From positions 1-64,000 of the forward strand of contig CAZMUM010000018.1 in assembly GCA_964569385.1 (NCBI GenBank): a DNA stretch of 64,000 bases. Reading direction: 5' to 3'. The notes beneath the pieces were generated by a model. The model was not told the DNA's origin and did no database searches. It saw only the letters and a list, made by a program, of their open reading frames with translations. Within the stretch, counting starts at the first letter, position 1. The number at the start of each line of letters is the position of its first letter. A program made the position numbers and the translations under genes. Positions 42,078-50,753 of the stretch are shown here, piece by piece. This DNA comes from JAADHX01 sp964569385. Lineage in GTDB: Bacteria; Actinomycetota; Acidimicrobiia; Acidimicrobiales; Poriferisodalaceae.

Positions 42078-42114
42078 CGAGAGTCGTCTGCTCTCATGTG
42101 CTGCGAGCTGACGG

Positions 42115-42564
42115 TCAGAGACCCAGGACCGTCACACCGCGCTCGTCGAGCACTCTAAGAAAGGCCTCCACTCGGGCCTTTCCACGCGATGGAATGCGTT
42201 TGAAGTCATGGTTGAGGTCGACCGCCGTCGCCGTGACCGGTGCATCGTCGCCAGCCTGAACGATTAGGCGGCGTTTGTGCAGCGAGACCGTCAGTTGGCG
42301 ATCGAGTTCGAATGTATGAATCGAGAACAGATTTCTGACCTCGAGACAATCGTCGTCGAGTCGCACCTTGACGCGGTCCTGCACCCACCAGCAACCAGCA
42401 ACGACTGCCAGAAAAACAACCAATGGGAGTATCAGCGCCTGCAGAGACATCAACACAGCCAACAAGACAGAAAGGCCCATCGTCACTCGCATCGACGCAA
42501 ACAGGGGGCTGACTTGAAGCACATGGTCGGCACCACGGTCGCGCCACAGGCTGAACAACACCAC
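42115..42564 (-). CDS. Small membrane protein of unknown function
   Basis: 149 residues. Two adjacent hydrophobic helices (about 28-60, RVTMGLSVLLAVLMSLQALILPLVVFLAVVAGCWW) precede a basic/beta-rich soluble half (RVKVRLDDDCLEVRNLFSIHTFELDRQLTVSLHK). This hairpin-plus-PH-like layout recurs in small actinobacterial membrane proteins, but I cannot name the family. It lies 3 bases downstream of the acyl-CoA ligase gene on the same strand, so cotranscription is likely. Confidence 0.6.
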   Translation of the reverse strand: MVLFSLWRDRGADHVLQVSPLFASMRVTMGLSVLLAVLMSLQALILPLVVFLAVVAGCWWVQDRVKVRLDDDCLEVRNLFSIHTFELDRQLTVSLHKRRLIVQAGDDAPVTATAVDLNHDFKRIPSRGKARVEAFLRVLDERGVTVLGL

Positions 42565-42567
42565 CTT

Positions 42568-44136
42568 TTAGTTGATGCCCTTCGCGTGGCCTTCCCAGTA
42601 GGGCGCACGAAGATCCTTCTTCAACACCTTCATAGCACCAGACAACGGCAAGGGTTCATCCCTGAAGTCGACAGCCTTGGGCAGCTTGTAGCCAGCTATC
42701 GATTCGCGGGCGTGATCGATGAGGTCTTCGGCGGTTGCTTCGGCGCCAGGATTCAGGACCACGATCGCGTGGACCTGCTCACCCCACATCTCGTGAGGAA
42801 TACCAATCACGGCCACCTGCGCCACTGATGGATGAGTCGAGATCGCGGCCTCGACCTCGGCCGAGTAGACGTTCTCACCTCCGGTAACAATCATGTCTTT
42901 CACACGATCAACTAGGTACAGATATCCCTCTTCGTCGAGGTAACCAGCATCGCCAGTGTGATACCAGCCTCCTTCGAACGCCTCAGCAGTAGCGTCTGGT
43001 TGGTTCCAGTACTCGATCATGAAGTTTCCGGCCCTGGCACACACCTCACCAATCTCGCCCTGCGGCAGAGCATTTCCATCTTCGTCCTGAATCGAGAGCT
43101 CGGCGCCAAGCACAGGTTGCCCAACCGAACGCAGCCGCGGGTTCCCCGCGACGTGATCCTCGGGTAACAAGAACGTGATTACAGCCGAACCCTCCGTCAT
43201 GCCGTAGCCCTGCGACAATTCGATGTGTGGGAGATCGACCAGGAGCTTGTCGAGGATGGCCGGCGGCATTGGCGACGCGCCATAGGTAAGCACCTGCATG
43301 GTGGCCAACTTCTCGGGCGAGTAGTCATCGTGACTGACCACCATCGCGATCATGGTCGGAACCATGACGGTCTGGGTCACCCGTTCGCTTTCACACAACG
43401 CCAGAACTCCAGCCGGATCGAACAAAGGAATGAACACCGTCTTTGCGCCAGCGATACACATTCCCAAAATTCCAACCATCGACGCCGCGTGGAACATTGG
43501 TGTCTGCATCAAGAACACAGCGTCGTTACGGAACCCGCCAAGAGCCATGGCCGAGTGGTACACATTCAACATTTCGGCTCGCTGATCGAGTAACACACCC
43601 TTAGGTAACCCAGTAGTTCCGCCCGTGTACATAAGCACTACAGGGCTGTCTTCTTCTGGCTCGGAGGGTCGCGTTGGGCTGGCCGCGGCCAAGAGATCTT
43701 CGTACTTGTCGGTATGAGGGACATCGCCGTCGCCGATAAGGACCACATGTTTAAGCGGATTGTCGTCGGCCTGGCAGATGGCGGTGTCGATCAGCGCCGC
43801 AAAGAAGGCGTCTACGAAGATGACCTCACAGCCCGAATCTCGAACGATGTAGTCGAGTTCTTTACCGGCTAGGCGCAAGTTGAGAGGGTTGATGACCCCC
43901 GCACCGAGGAACGCCGCGTGGTACAGCTCTTCGTACTGATGGCCATTGAGCGCCATGACGGCGAAGCGGTCCTTCTGAGTCACACCAAGTTGGTTCGCTA
44001 ACGCATCGCTCAGACGAAGGACCCGATCGGCGTGTTCGCGCATGGTGGCGCGATACGCGCCAGAAACCATCACCTCACGATCGGCGTACTTGTCTATTGC
44101 CGGATAGAAGAGACGAGAGTAGATGAGTTCCTTCAT
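42568..44136 (-). CDS. Acyl-CoA synthetase (AMP-forming)
   Basis: 522 residues. The AMP-binding superfamily core motifs are present: MYTGGTTGLPKGVLL (P-loop), QGYGMTEGSAV, YHTGDAGYLDEEGYLYLVDRVKDMIVTGGENVYSAEVE, and the C-terminal PKAVDFRDEPLPLSGAMKVLKKDLR with the catalytic Lys. Length and pattern fit fatty acyl-CoA ligases (FadD-like). It probably activates a fatty or other carboxylic acid for degradation or lipid synthesis. A -10-like TAACAT (44143-44148, minus strand) ends 6 bases before the ATG, another probable leaderless start. Confidence 0.88.
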   Translation of the reverse strand: MKELIYSRLFYPAIDKYADREVMVSGAYRATMREHADRVLRLSDALANQLGVTQKDRFAVMALNGHQYEELYHAAFLGAGVINPLNLRLAGKELDYIVRDSGCEVIFVDAFFAALIDTAICQADDNPLKHVVLIGDGDVPHTDKYEDLLAAASPTRPSEPEEDSPVVLMYTGGTTGLPKGVLLDQRAEMLNVYHSAMALGGFRNDAVFLMQTPMFHAASMVGILGMCIAGAKTVFIPLFDPAGVLALCESERVTQTVMVPTMIAMVVSHDDYSPEKLATMQVLTYGASPMPPAILDKLLVDLPHIELSQGYGMTEGSAVITFLLPEDHVAGNPRLRSVGQPVLGAELSIQDEDGNALPQGEIGEVCARAGNFMIEYWNQPDATAEAFEGGWYHTGDAGYLDEEGYLYLVDRVKDMIVTGGENVYSAEVEAAISTHPSVAQVAVIGIPHEMWGEQVHAIVVLNPGAEATAEDLIDHARESIAGYKLPKAVDFRDEPLPLSGAMKVLKKDLRAPYWEGHAKGIN

Positions 44137-44180
44137 ACCGAGATGTTACCTGCGTCACACGCCGCCCGCAGAAGTCGTAG

Positions 44181-44222
44181 CTGTGCCCAAAACCGCGGAC
44201 CTGACCGCGGTTTTAGGCACAG
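44181..44222 (-). terminator. Strong stem-loop after the patatin gene
   Basis: Arms of 18 bases (44181-44198 and 44205-44222) enclose a six-base loop. The core is AAAACCGCGG/CCGCGGTTTT, extended by CTGTGCC/GGCACAG. The single mismatch is a G-U pair in the minus-strand RNA, so the hairpin is fully paired only in that direction, 25 bases after the patatin stop. No U-tract follows, so it may act as a hairpin-only terminator or an RNA-end protector. Confidence 0.6.
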
Positions 44223-44247
44223 GTTGCGATCGTTATCCGAGGTCGCG

Positions 44248-45147
44248 TCACTCGGCGACTTGATCGGGGTCGAGTGCGATCACGCCTGGCTCGACCGATG
44301 CCGGGCCGGCGACGTCTTCGTCTGGTGCCCCGACTGGGGCCTCCAGATCGAGCGTGTTAAGCCAGGCGGCGGCGGTCAACTTGGCCTGGTCCACCAACTG
44401 AGCGGCTTGACCAAAATCGAGAGCGCCGACGTCAATAGGGCACGGAGGCGGAACCACTCGTAGGTCGACATGGTCGCGGTAACGCTCGACGTCGCGGGCC
44501 AAACGACGGTTGACCAGCAACGACACCGCGTGCAGCGCCATGGGGAGAGCGCCGGTTGGCATTTGTTCGGACCCGCAAGTAAACCCGTTCGGTATCACCC
44601 ACACCCGATCGGCGCCAAGCCCGATGGCGTGCGACAACGGGGTGTTGTTTACGGTCCCGCCATCGACGTATGTGCGGCCCCCAATCGAAACCGGAGGCAA
44701 GATTCCCGGAATCGATGCCGACGCCAACACGATATCGATTGTTGGTCCGGTCGAGAACAGATGGTCTCGACCCTCCAATACGTCGGCTGCCACAACATGA
44801 AACGGAATCGCTGCGTCTTCGAGCCTCTGGTAATGCACATTGCTGCTCAAAACACGTCTCAGAGCCACAGGGTTCACGAGATGGTTGGAACGGCCGCTGA
44901 AACCCTTGATCAGCTGGGTCCACGACGTCGGGAATACGCTCTTGCGGGTCAGCCCGAGCCACACGCCGGCGAGTCCGTCGAGATTGTCATAACCACCTTC
45001 GCCCGCGATCCAGGAGCCGTTGATGGCACCAGCCGACGTTCCGACGATGAAGTCAGGTCGGATATCGCGCTCGTGCAACGACTGCATCATTCCCACCTGC
45101 ACAGCGCCTAAGGCCGCGCCGCCAGACAACACAAACGCGGTATTCAT
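44248..45147 (-). CDS. Patatin-like phospholipase
   Basis: 299 residues. The oxyanion-hole glycine motif lies in FVLSGGAALGAVQVGMM, the serine in GTSAGAINGSW (GxSxG) and the catalytic Asp in VDGGTVNNTPL (DGG). This is the complete patatin Ser-Asp dyad. It is a soluble lipid acyl hydrolase without a signal peptide. The start region lies on a tandem 11-base duplication (45141-45162), so a four-codon reading frame ends on the patatin ATG. A hairpin follows the stop. Confidence 0.9.
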   Translation of the reverse strand: MNTAFVLSGGAALGAVQVGMMQSLHERDIRPDFIVGTSAGAINGSWIAGEGGYDNLDGLAGVWLGLTRKSVFPTSWTQLIKGFSGRSNHLVNPVALRRVLSSNVHYQRLEDAAIPFHVVAADVLEGRDHLFSTGPTIDIVLASASIPGILPPVSIGGRTYVDGGTVNNTPLSHAIGLGADRVWVIPNGFTCGSEQMPTGALPMALHAVSLLVNRRLARDVERYRDHVDLRVVPPPCPIDVGALDFGQAAQLVDQAKLTAAAWLNTLDLEAPVGAPDEDVAGPASVEPGVIALDPDQVAE

Positions 45148-45162
45148 CTGCTATTCATCTGC
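45141..45162. repeat. Tandem 11-base duplication over the patatin start
   Basis: TATTCATCTGC occurs twice back to back. On the minus strand it makes two ATGAAT starts 11 bases apart; the upstream one reads ATG AAT AGC AGA TGA, so its stop overlaps the patatin ATG. Confidence 0.8.
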
Positions 45163-45255
45163 TCTCACGCCTCCACATGAAGGTTCCGACCGCTTTCGGA
45201 GGCGACTACCAACCGCCACGGTGCACTATTGGCACCGAAAGCTGAGGACGGCCTT

Positions 45256-47040
45256 TTAGTCATCAAGTTTCAGAGCGGCGACGAAGGCTTCCTGGGGGAC
45301 TTCGACCCGGCCGATGGACTTCATGCGCTTCTTGCCCTTCTTCTGGCGGTCGAGCAGCTTGCGTTTGCGGGATATGTCGCCGCCGTAACACTTGGCCAAC
45401 ACGTCTTTGCGCTTCGCTCGAACCGTTTCGCGGGCGATGATGCGCCCACCGATAGCGGCCTGAATGGGCACATCGAACAGTTGGCGGGGAATGAGCTCCT
45501 GAAGTTTCTCCGCCATTCGCCTGCCATAGTCGTAGGCCTTGTCGTTGTGCACGATCATGCTGAACGCATCGACAGGCTGGGAGTTCAACAGCACGTCGAC
45601 CTTCACCAGCTTCGAAACCTGATAACCAGACGCCTCGTAGTCGAGGCTGGCATATCCCTGCGTGCGGCTCTTGAGCTGATCGAAGAAGTCGGTGACGACC
45701 TCGGCCAGCGGGATGTCGTAGACCAAGTCGACACGTTCGGGTGATAGGTACTCCATCTTGTGCAGCGAACCTCGGCGCTGCTGACACAGCTCCATGATTG
45801 GGCCCGTGTAATCAGTTGGCGACAACACGCTTATGCGAAGCATGGGCTCGGCGATCTCCTCGACATCACTCATGTCTGGGAGTTCACTTGGGTTGTCGAT
45901 GACCAGCTGGTCGCCACCCTTGGTGGTGATGCGATACTCGACCGATGGCGCGGTGGCGATGAGGTTGAGGTCGTACTCGCGCTCAAGGCGCTCGCGCACA
46001 ATCTCCATGTGGAGGAGCCCCAGAAACCCGGTACGGAATCCGAAACCAAGGGCGCCAGATGTCTCAGGCTCGAAGGTGATCGATGAGTCGTTGAGCTTTA
46101 GCTTCTCTAGCGAATCACGCAGCGCAGGGTACTCATCGCCATCGACCGGATACAGACCGCAGAAGACCATCGGCTTTGGGTCGAGGTAGCCCGAGAGCGG
46201 ATCGGTTGCACCATTGGACGCGGTGGTGACCGTCTCGCCAGACTTGGCTTGGCCGACATCTTTGATGCTGGCGATGAGATACCCAACCTCACCAGGCCCG
46301 AGCACATCGACCTTCTCGATGTCTGGGGTGCGAACCCCGATTTCTTCGGCTTCATGGTTGACACCCACCTGCATGAAACGCAGCTTGGCCCGCGACTTCA
46401 GCTGACCTTCCATAACTCGAAGAGACGACACCACACCGCGATACTGGTCGAAGTGAGAGTCGAAGATAAGGGCCTGAAGTGGTGCGTCAGGGTCGCCAAC
46501 GGGAGCTGGAATGCCGTCGATGATGGCGTCGAGTAGCTCCAACACTCCTTCGCCGGTCTTGGCGCTGATGCGCAGAATCTCGTCGGCAGGGATCCCGAGG
46601 ACCTGCTCGATCTCGCTGGCGTAGAGGTCGGGGTCGGCGGCCGGCAGGTCGATCTTGTTGAGGCAGGCCACGATCTCGAGATCGTTCTCGAGCGCCAGAT
46701 AACAGTTGGCCAACGTCTGGGCTTCGATGCCCTGGGCGGCGTCGACCACCAAAACAACGCCTTCGCACGCGGCTAGCGAACGGCTTACTTCATAACCAAA
46801 GTCGACGTGACCGGGAGTATCGATCAGGTGAAGGGTGTGACCCTTCCACCCAACTCGTACATTCTGGGCCTTGATGGTTATGCCCCGCTCGCGTTCGATA
46901 TCCATCGAATCGAGATACTGGGCGCGCATGTCCCGACTGCTAACGGCGCCGGTCAGCTCAAGGATGCGATCTGAGAGCGTCGACTTACCGTGATCGATGT
47001 GGGCGATGATTGAGAAGTTGCGGATTAACGAAAGTTCCAT
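45256..47040 (-). CDS. lepA: Elongation factor 4 (LepA)
   Basis: 594 residues from ATG 47038-47040, which gives the usual MELSLIRNFSIIAHIDHGKST N-terminus. GTPase motifs are IDHGKST (G1), ERGITIKAQ (G2), DTPGHVDF (G3) and NKIDLP (G4). LepA-specific C-terminal sequence ends in KKGKKRMKSIGRVEVPQEAFVAALK. LepA is a ribosome-associated GTPase. It is divergent from rpsT with 137 bases between; the frame runs further up only through the intergenic region. Confidence 0.95.
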   Translation of the reverse strand: MELSLIRNFSIIAHIDHGKSTLSDRILELTGAVSSRDMRAQYLDSMDIERERGITIKAQNVRVGWKGHTLHLIDTPGHVDFGYEVSRSLAACEGVVLVVDAAQGIEAQTLANCYLALENDLEIVACLNKIDLPAADPDLYASEIEQVLGIPADEILRISAKTGEGVLELLDAIIDGIPAPVGDPDAPLQALIFDSHFDQYRGVVSSLRVMEGQLKSRAKLRFMQVGVNHEAEEIGVRTPDIEKVDVLGPGEVGYLIASIKDVGQAKSGETVTTASNGATDPLSGYLDPKPMVFCGLYPVDGDEYPALRDSLEKLKLNDSSITFEPETSGALGFGFRTGFLGLLHMEIVRERLEREYDLNLIATAPSVEYRITTKGGDQLVIDNPSELPDMSDVEEIAEPMLRISVLSPTDYTGPIMELCQQRRGSLHKMEYLSPERVDLVYDIPLAEVVTDFFDQLKSRTQGYASLDYEASGYQVSKLVKVDVLLNSQPVDAFSMIVHNDKAYDYGRRMAEKLQELIPRQLFDVPIQAAIGGRIIARETVRAKRKDVLAKCYGGDISRKRKLLDRQKKGKKRMKSIGRVEVPQEAFVAALKLDD

Positions 47041-47128
47041 GGAAGAACATCCATGATACTGGCGCAACTGTGAACCTCCGTTGCTAGTCGCGTCGCTACT
47101 CGGTAACGTTGTCGAGTCCGTGCCCAAA

Positions 47129-47146
47129 GCCAGTGGTACCACTGGC
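47129..47146. repeat. Perfect 18-base palindrome in the lepA-rpsT intergenic region
   Basis: GCCAGTGGTACCACTGGC is fully self-complementary and lies 31 bases before the rpsT GTG. In RNA it can form a 7-bp stem with a GUAC tetraloop in the rpsT leader. It could be an operator or part of an S20 autoregulatory leader; neither is shown. Confidence 0.65.
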
Positions 47147-47177
47147 AGCACATCCCTTACGACGTGAAGAGAATTTC

Positions 47178-47435
47178 GTGGCGAACATCAAGAGCCAAAT
47201 CAAGCGCAACCGCCAGAACGAGGTTGCCCGCCTTCGTAACAAGGCAGTCAAGACCGAGCTAAAGACCCGCGAACGCAACCTGATGGCCGCCATCGAGAGC
47301 GGCGAGGGTGTTGACGAGGCGTTCCGTATTGTTCAAAAGCGCATCGATATGGCCGCGGCCAAAGGCATCATGCACAAGAACAACGCGGCCAACAAGAAGG
47401 CTCGCCTCGCCAAGTTGGCGAACGCCGCTAGCTGA
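47178..47435 (+). CDS. rpsT: 30S ribosomal protein S20
   Basis: 85 residues from GTG 47178, giving MANIKSQIKRNRQNEVARLRNKAVKTELKTRER, the S20 N-terminus. The sequence is highly basic and helical, with KGIMHKNNAANKKARLAKLANAA at the C-terminus. A GAAGAGAA ribosome-binding site precedes the start. S20 is a primary 16S rRNA binder. Divergent lepA and convergent holA flank it, the usual actinobacterial arrangement. Confidence 0.95.
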   Translation: MANIKSQIKRNRQNEVARLRNKAVKTELKTRERNLMAAIESGEGVDEAFRIVQKRIDMAAAKGIMHKNNAANKKARLAKLANAAS

Positions 47436-47477
47436 GCCACCAAATAGGTCCGACAGCCGTTACTACGCGCTCGTTCT

Positions 47478-48464
47478 TCAGCGTCGGCGTCGACCCGCGG
47501 TCTGAGCTAGCCGCGCCACTACGATCTCGAGCACGGTGCGATTCGTTAGAGCGGTACGGCCCTTCATGTCGAGATCGGCGGATGCTAGGAGATGAACTGC
47601 GGCCCTGATGGGTTCGCTTCCAAGTTTGCGGCACTGGGTCAGTGCCTTTTTGGCCGGGTAGGTCGATCCCTTCATTCCGAGCAGGGCCGCAGCCGCCTTT
47701 TCGTCGCGTGCGCCCGAGCCATCGAGCATAAGCAGACGTTCGAAGTGGCGATTAAGGGTAGCCATGATCTGGAGGGGGTGCATCGCTCCGGCGTCGAGCA
47801 TGCGGGCCAGTACCGTCAGAGCCGTAGAAATATCGCCCTTGTCGACGGCGTCGGTGAGGTCCCACGTTGGAACAGAACCAGCCTCTCCCAAGAAGGGCGC
47901 CACCTTGTCTGGGCCCAACCGCTGCTCGGGCCCAAAGGCCGATTCGAGGGTGTTCAGAAGACCGCCAAGGCGCCCCATGTCTTCGCCAAGGTGCTCGGCG
48001 ATCAATCGCTTGGCCGCCGGTTCAAGTGCGACGGGGGAATCTGCGAGACGATCATCGAGCCAGTCTTTGCGAGCCCTGGCCTGACCGGGTGCCCTCGTCG
48101 ACTTCGAAACACCCTTCGCCGACTTGATAGCGTCGGCCAACTTCTTGGGGACCCGGCCCGATTTCCACTCGACGACAATCGTCGACGATTCGAGGGGGGA
48201 ACCCAGATAGTTCACTAGCGGATCGAGGTCGCGGGCGTTGAATCGGTCGAAGGACCGAGCCACAACGATCCGACGATCGGTCAGAAACGGGATCGTGTGA
48301 GCGCCACCGACGACCTGTTCGACGGTGTAGTCGTCGCCAATGAGTTCGTCGACCAGCAAACTACGGTCGCCATCGCCAACCAACTCGGTGACCAAGGTGG
48401 TGAGGCCTTCAGACAACAGTGCGGGGTCGTCACCACTCAGTAGGTAGATCGGTGCGCTAACCAT
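47478..48464 (-). CDS. holA: DNA polymerase III delta subunit
   Basis: 328 residues from ATG 48462-48464 (MVSAPIYLLSGDDPALLSEG). The clamp-loader delta pattern is recognisable: the N-terminal GDDPALL segment in place of a Walker A, a middle domain with TDRRIVVARSFDRFNA and LVNYLGSPLESSTIVVEWKSGRVPKKL, and a C-terminal helical collar (FERLLMLDGSGARDEKAAAALLGMKG). It loads the sliding clamp. It converges on rpsT and lies 5' of the folP-like gene in divergent orientation. Confidence 0.88.
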   Translation of the reverse strand: MVSAPIYLLSGDDPALLSEGLTTLVTELVGDGDRSLLVDELIGDDYTVEQVVGGAHTIPFLTDRRIVVARSFDRFNARDLDPLVNYLGSPLESSTIVVEWKSGRVPKKLADAIKSAKGVSKSTRAPGQARARKDWLDDRLADSPVALEPAAKRLIAEHLGEDMGRLGGLLNTLESAFGPEQRLGPDKVAPFLGEAGSVPTWDLTDAVDKGDISTALTVLARMLDAGAMHPLQIMATLNRHFERLLMLDGSGARDEKAAAALLGMKGSTYPAKKALTQCRKLGSEPIRAAVHLLASADLDMKGRTALTNRTVLEIVVARLAQTAGRRRR

Positions 48465-48532
48465 TGCGGCGCACGATAGTGGCCCCAACCGCACTCCTCG
48501 CTACTTCGCGAGACGAGCCGTACCGTAACCCA

Positions 48533-49288
48533 ATGCAGATTTACGGAGTGGTGAACGTTTCGCCTGATTCATTGGCTGATTTCACGATCGGAACAACTCC
48601 AGACGAGGCGGTTGAGGTTGCCAGGCGCCACATCGAAGACGGTGCCGACTTCATCGACATAGGCGGCCAGGCCAGCCACGGCGACGCGGCACTGGTGAGC
48701 CCCAACCAGGAGTGGTCGATTCTGGAAGCACCCCTGTGCGCCGTCGTCGAGCTCGGTATCGATGTTTCGGTCGATACTTGGCAAGTCGAAACCGCACGCC
48801 GCGCTTTCGACGCTGGAGCCGCCGTTCTGAACGCCGCCGACGCACTTCAAGCCCCTGGAATGATCGAGTTGGCGGCCGAACGGGAGTGCACCGTCGTGCT
48901 GCCATTCATGCTCGGGCCCGACCCACGTCACCTCAAACATGTTGAAGGCGATCCAGTTGGTGTGATGGTCGATTGGTTCGCAGAACAGCTCAAGAAGGCA
49001 ACCAAGTACGGAATCCGCGATCGTTTGCTGTTGGATCCAGGCACCGGGTTTGCTCCCGCCCACTGGGATTGGAGCGAACGTCGCGAGTATCAGAAAGCGA
49101 TCTATACGAACCTGAATCGACTTCGGGTTTTCGACCTCCCGCTGTACATACCTGTGCCTTGGAAACAAACTTCGGACCGGCTTGAACTACTGGACATCGT
49201 TTTGGCCCATAACCCCGAATACGTCAGAGCGCACATCCCGGCTCAAGTCATCGAGCGTCACCGGCAGGTGACCGGTCGGCCTCGCTAA
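48533..49288 (+). CDS. Dihydropteroate synthase-like protein
   Basis: 251 residues from ATG 48533. The pterin-binding TIM-barrel motifs are recognisable but altered: GVVNVSPDSLADF (usually GIxNxTPDSFSDGG), FIDIGGQAS (usually DIGGEST), DVSVDTW, and LLDPGTGFAP (usually DPGIGF). Loop 2 glycines and the GG/EST phosphate contacts are thus partly missing. It may be a second, non-folate DHPS-like enzyme, comparable to mycobacterial FolP2. The 3' end overlaps comEC by 41 bases on the opposite strand. Confidence 0.75.
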   Translation: MQIYGVVNVSPDSLADFTIGTTPDEAVEVARRHIEDGADFIDIGGQASHGDAALVSPNQEWSILEAPLCAVVELGIDVSVDTWQVETARRAFDAGAAVLNAADALQAPGMIELAAERECTVVLPFMLGPDPRHLKHVEGDPVGVMVDWFAEQLKKATKYGIRDRLLLDPGTGFAPAHWDWSERREYQKAIYTNLNRLRVFDLPLYIPVPWKQTSDRLELLDIVLAHNPEYVRAHIPAQVIERHRQVTGRPR

Positions 49289-50747
49289 CGGAACCGTCAC
49301 GATCGTCCCGCCGTTGAGCAGCGACCAGCAACAGACAGATTGACAAGCCGCCGACCCAGGCCAGCCATCCGGCCCTCGGTAGTGACCAACTCGATGCGGT
49401 GTGAGCGACCCATGCCACCCAGTTGGTCAACAGTTTGGTCGGGATATGCAAAACGGCAGCCAAACGCGGCGAAACAAAGCCACCAGCGACCCCCGCCGCG
49501 AGGCCCCAGACCATCAGCGGAGCCGTCGCCAGACCGGCGGCGAGGTTAGCCGGCAGTGAAGCAATCGGGAGCGGACCAAACGTTGTCAACTGCACCGGAG
49601 CAACACCCATCTGGGCCGCGATGGTGACCGCGGCGGCTCGTCGGAGCAATCGCGGGCCCCGCATCGCTCGCTCGATTGGTCTGGCAAACAGCACGATGCC
49701 GACTGTTGCTGCCACGGAGAGGCGGAAGCCGACCGACCAGACGAGCATCGGATCGACAAGTACAAGCATCGTTACAGCCACACCCAGCACCTGAAACTGG
49801 GGGCGGCTGTGTCTGTCTGGCGAAACTGTGAGCGCAGTTCCTGCGGTGGCAATGGCGCGCATCACCGACGGCTCCCAACGGGTCAGTGTTCCGAACCAGA
49901 CCAGCACTGCGACCAAGACCAACCAGCGGCTCGTGCGCCCAAGTCGCGACACGACAGGAGCAATCAGGCCCAACACGAACACGACGTTTTGCCCCGAGAC
50001 TGCGGTTAAGTGGGACAGCCCGGCGGCGCGAAACTCTTCGACCACCGGAAACGGCAGGTCGCGATCGTCGCCCACGATGAACCCCAGAAACAATGCTCGC
50101 TGTGTCTCGCTAAGAGAACCGGCACCGGCCATGAGGTGACGCCGAAACTGGTTTGCTGACTGCGTTAGACCTCCAGCCTCATCGCGACCCCACGCCCAGT
50201 CGACGGTGAGGCGACCGACGACGTGACGGGGCCGATGCCCGATCCACGGCCGCGCAAAGGGCTCGACGCGACCGCGCACGTGGATTGATTCGCCTGACAA
50301 CATGCGCTCAACTGCTCCTCGAGACGGTCCGAAGAACCACGCCTCGTACCTCGCGCCGTTGAGGCGGACGTCGACTACCTGACCAGAACCTCGAGCCTCA
50401 GGGTCGGCCACAAGGTCGACTATGGCATCGACATTGAGGCTCTCTGGTGGACGGAGACCCGAGAGCGATGAACTGGCCAACGCGGTGGCTGCCATGAACA
50501 AGGCCACAATCAGGGTCGCGATCGCACCTCGCCTCATCCAGGCGCCCGAGCTGGCTGTTCGAGATGTCGGCGAGAACACAACGAAACACCCTGCCGTCGA
50601 ACCAAGGCCGACCGCTACTAGTAGCGCCAAAGAGGAGATCGGCCATGACACGGCCGCGCCGGCGATGGCCGCACCAGCACACGCGACTGCCTGCCATGCG
50701 CTAAGCCCTCGCCCGGACTGGCTAACCAACGGCCCATTGGCTGACAT
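49248..50747 (-). CDS. comEC: ComEC/Rec2-type DNA uptake channel protein, short form
   Basis: 499 residues. N-terminal DUF4131-like region (hydrophobic helices, then an OB-fold-like part around 100-190) and the Competence domain with LFLGFIVGDDRDLPFPVVEEFRAAGLSHLTAVSGQNVVFVLGL (about 215-258), followed by several membrane helices. It ends with a Arg/Asp-rich tail and has no C-terminal metallo-beta-lactamase domain, which full-length ComEC (about 700-800 residues) carries. It follows comEA by 6 bases in the same direction, so the two form the usual operon. Confidence 0.85.
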   Translation of the reverse strand: MSANGPLVSQSGRGLSAWQAVACAGAAIAGAAVSWPISSLALLVAVGLGSTAGCFVVFSPTSRTASSGAWMRRGAIATLIVALFMAATALASSSLSGLRPPESLNVDAIVDLVADPEARGSGQVVDVRLNGARYEAWFFGPSRGAVERMLSGESIHVRGRVEPFARPWIGHRPRHVVGRLTVDWAWGRDEAGGLTQSANQFRRHLMAGAGSLSETQRALFLGFIVGDDRDLPFPVVEEFRAAGLSHLTAVSGQNVVFVLGLIAPVVSRLGRTSRWLVLVAVLVWFGTLTRWEPSVMRAIATAGTALTVSPDRHSRPQFQVLGVAVTMLVLVDPMLVWSVGFRLSVAATVGIVLFARPIERAMRGPRLLRRAAAVTIAAQMGVAPVQLTTFGPLPIASLPANLAAGLATAPLMVWGLAAGVAGGFVSPRLAAVLHIPTKLLTNWVAWVAHTASSWSLPRAGWLAWVGGLSICLLLVAAQRRDDRDGSVSEADRSPAGDAR

Positions 50748-50753
50748 CGGTTG

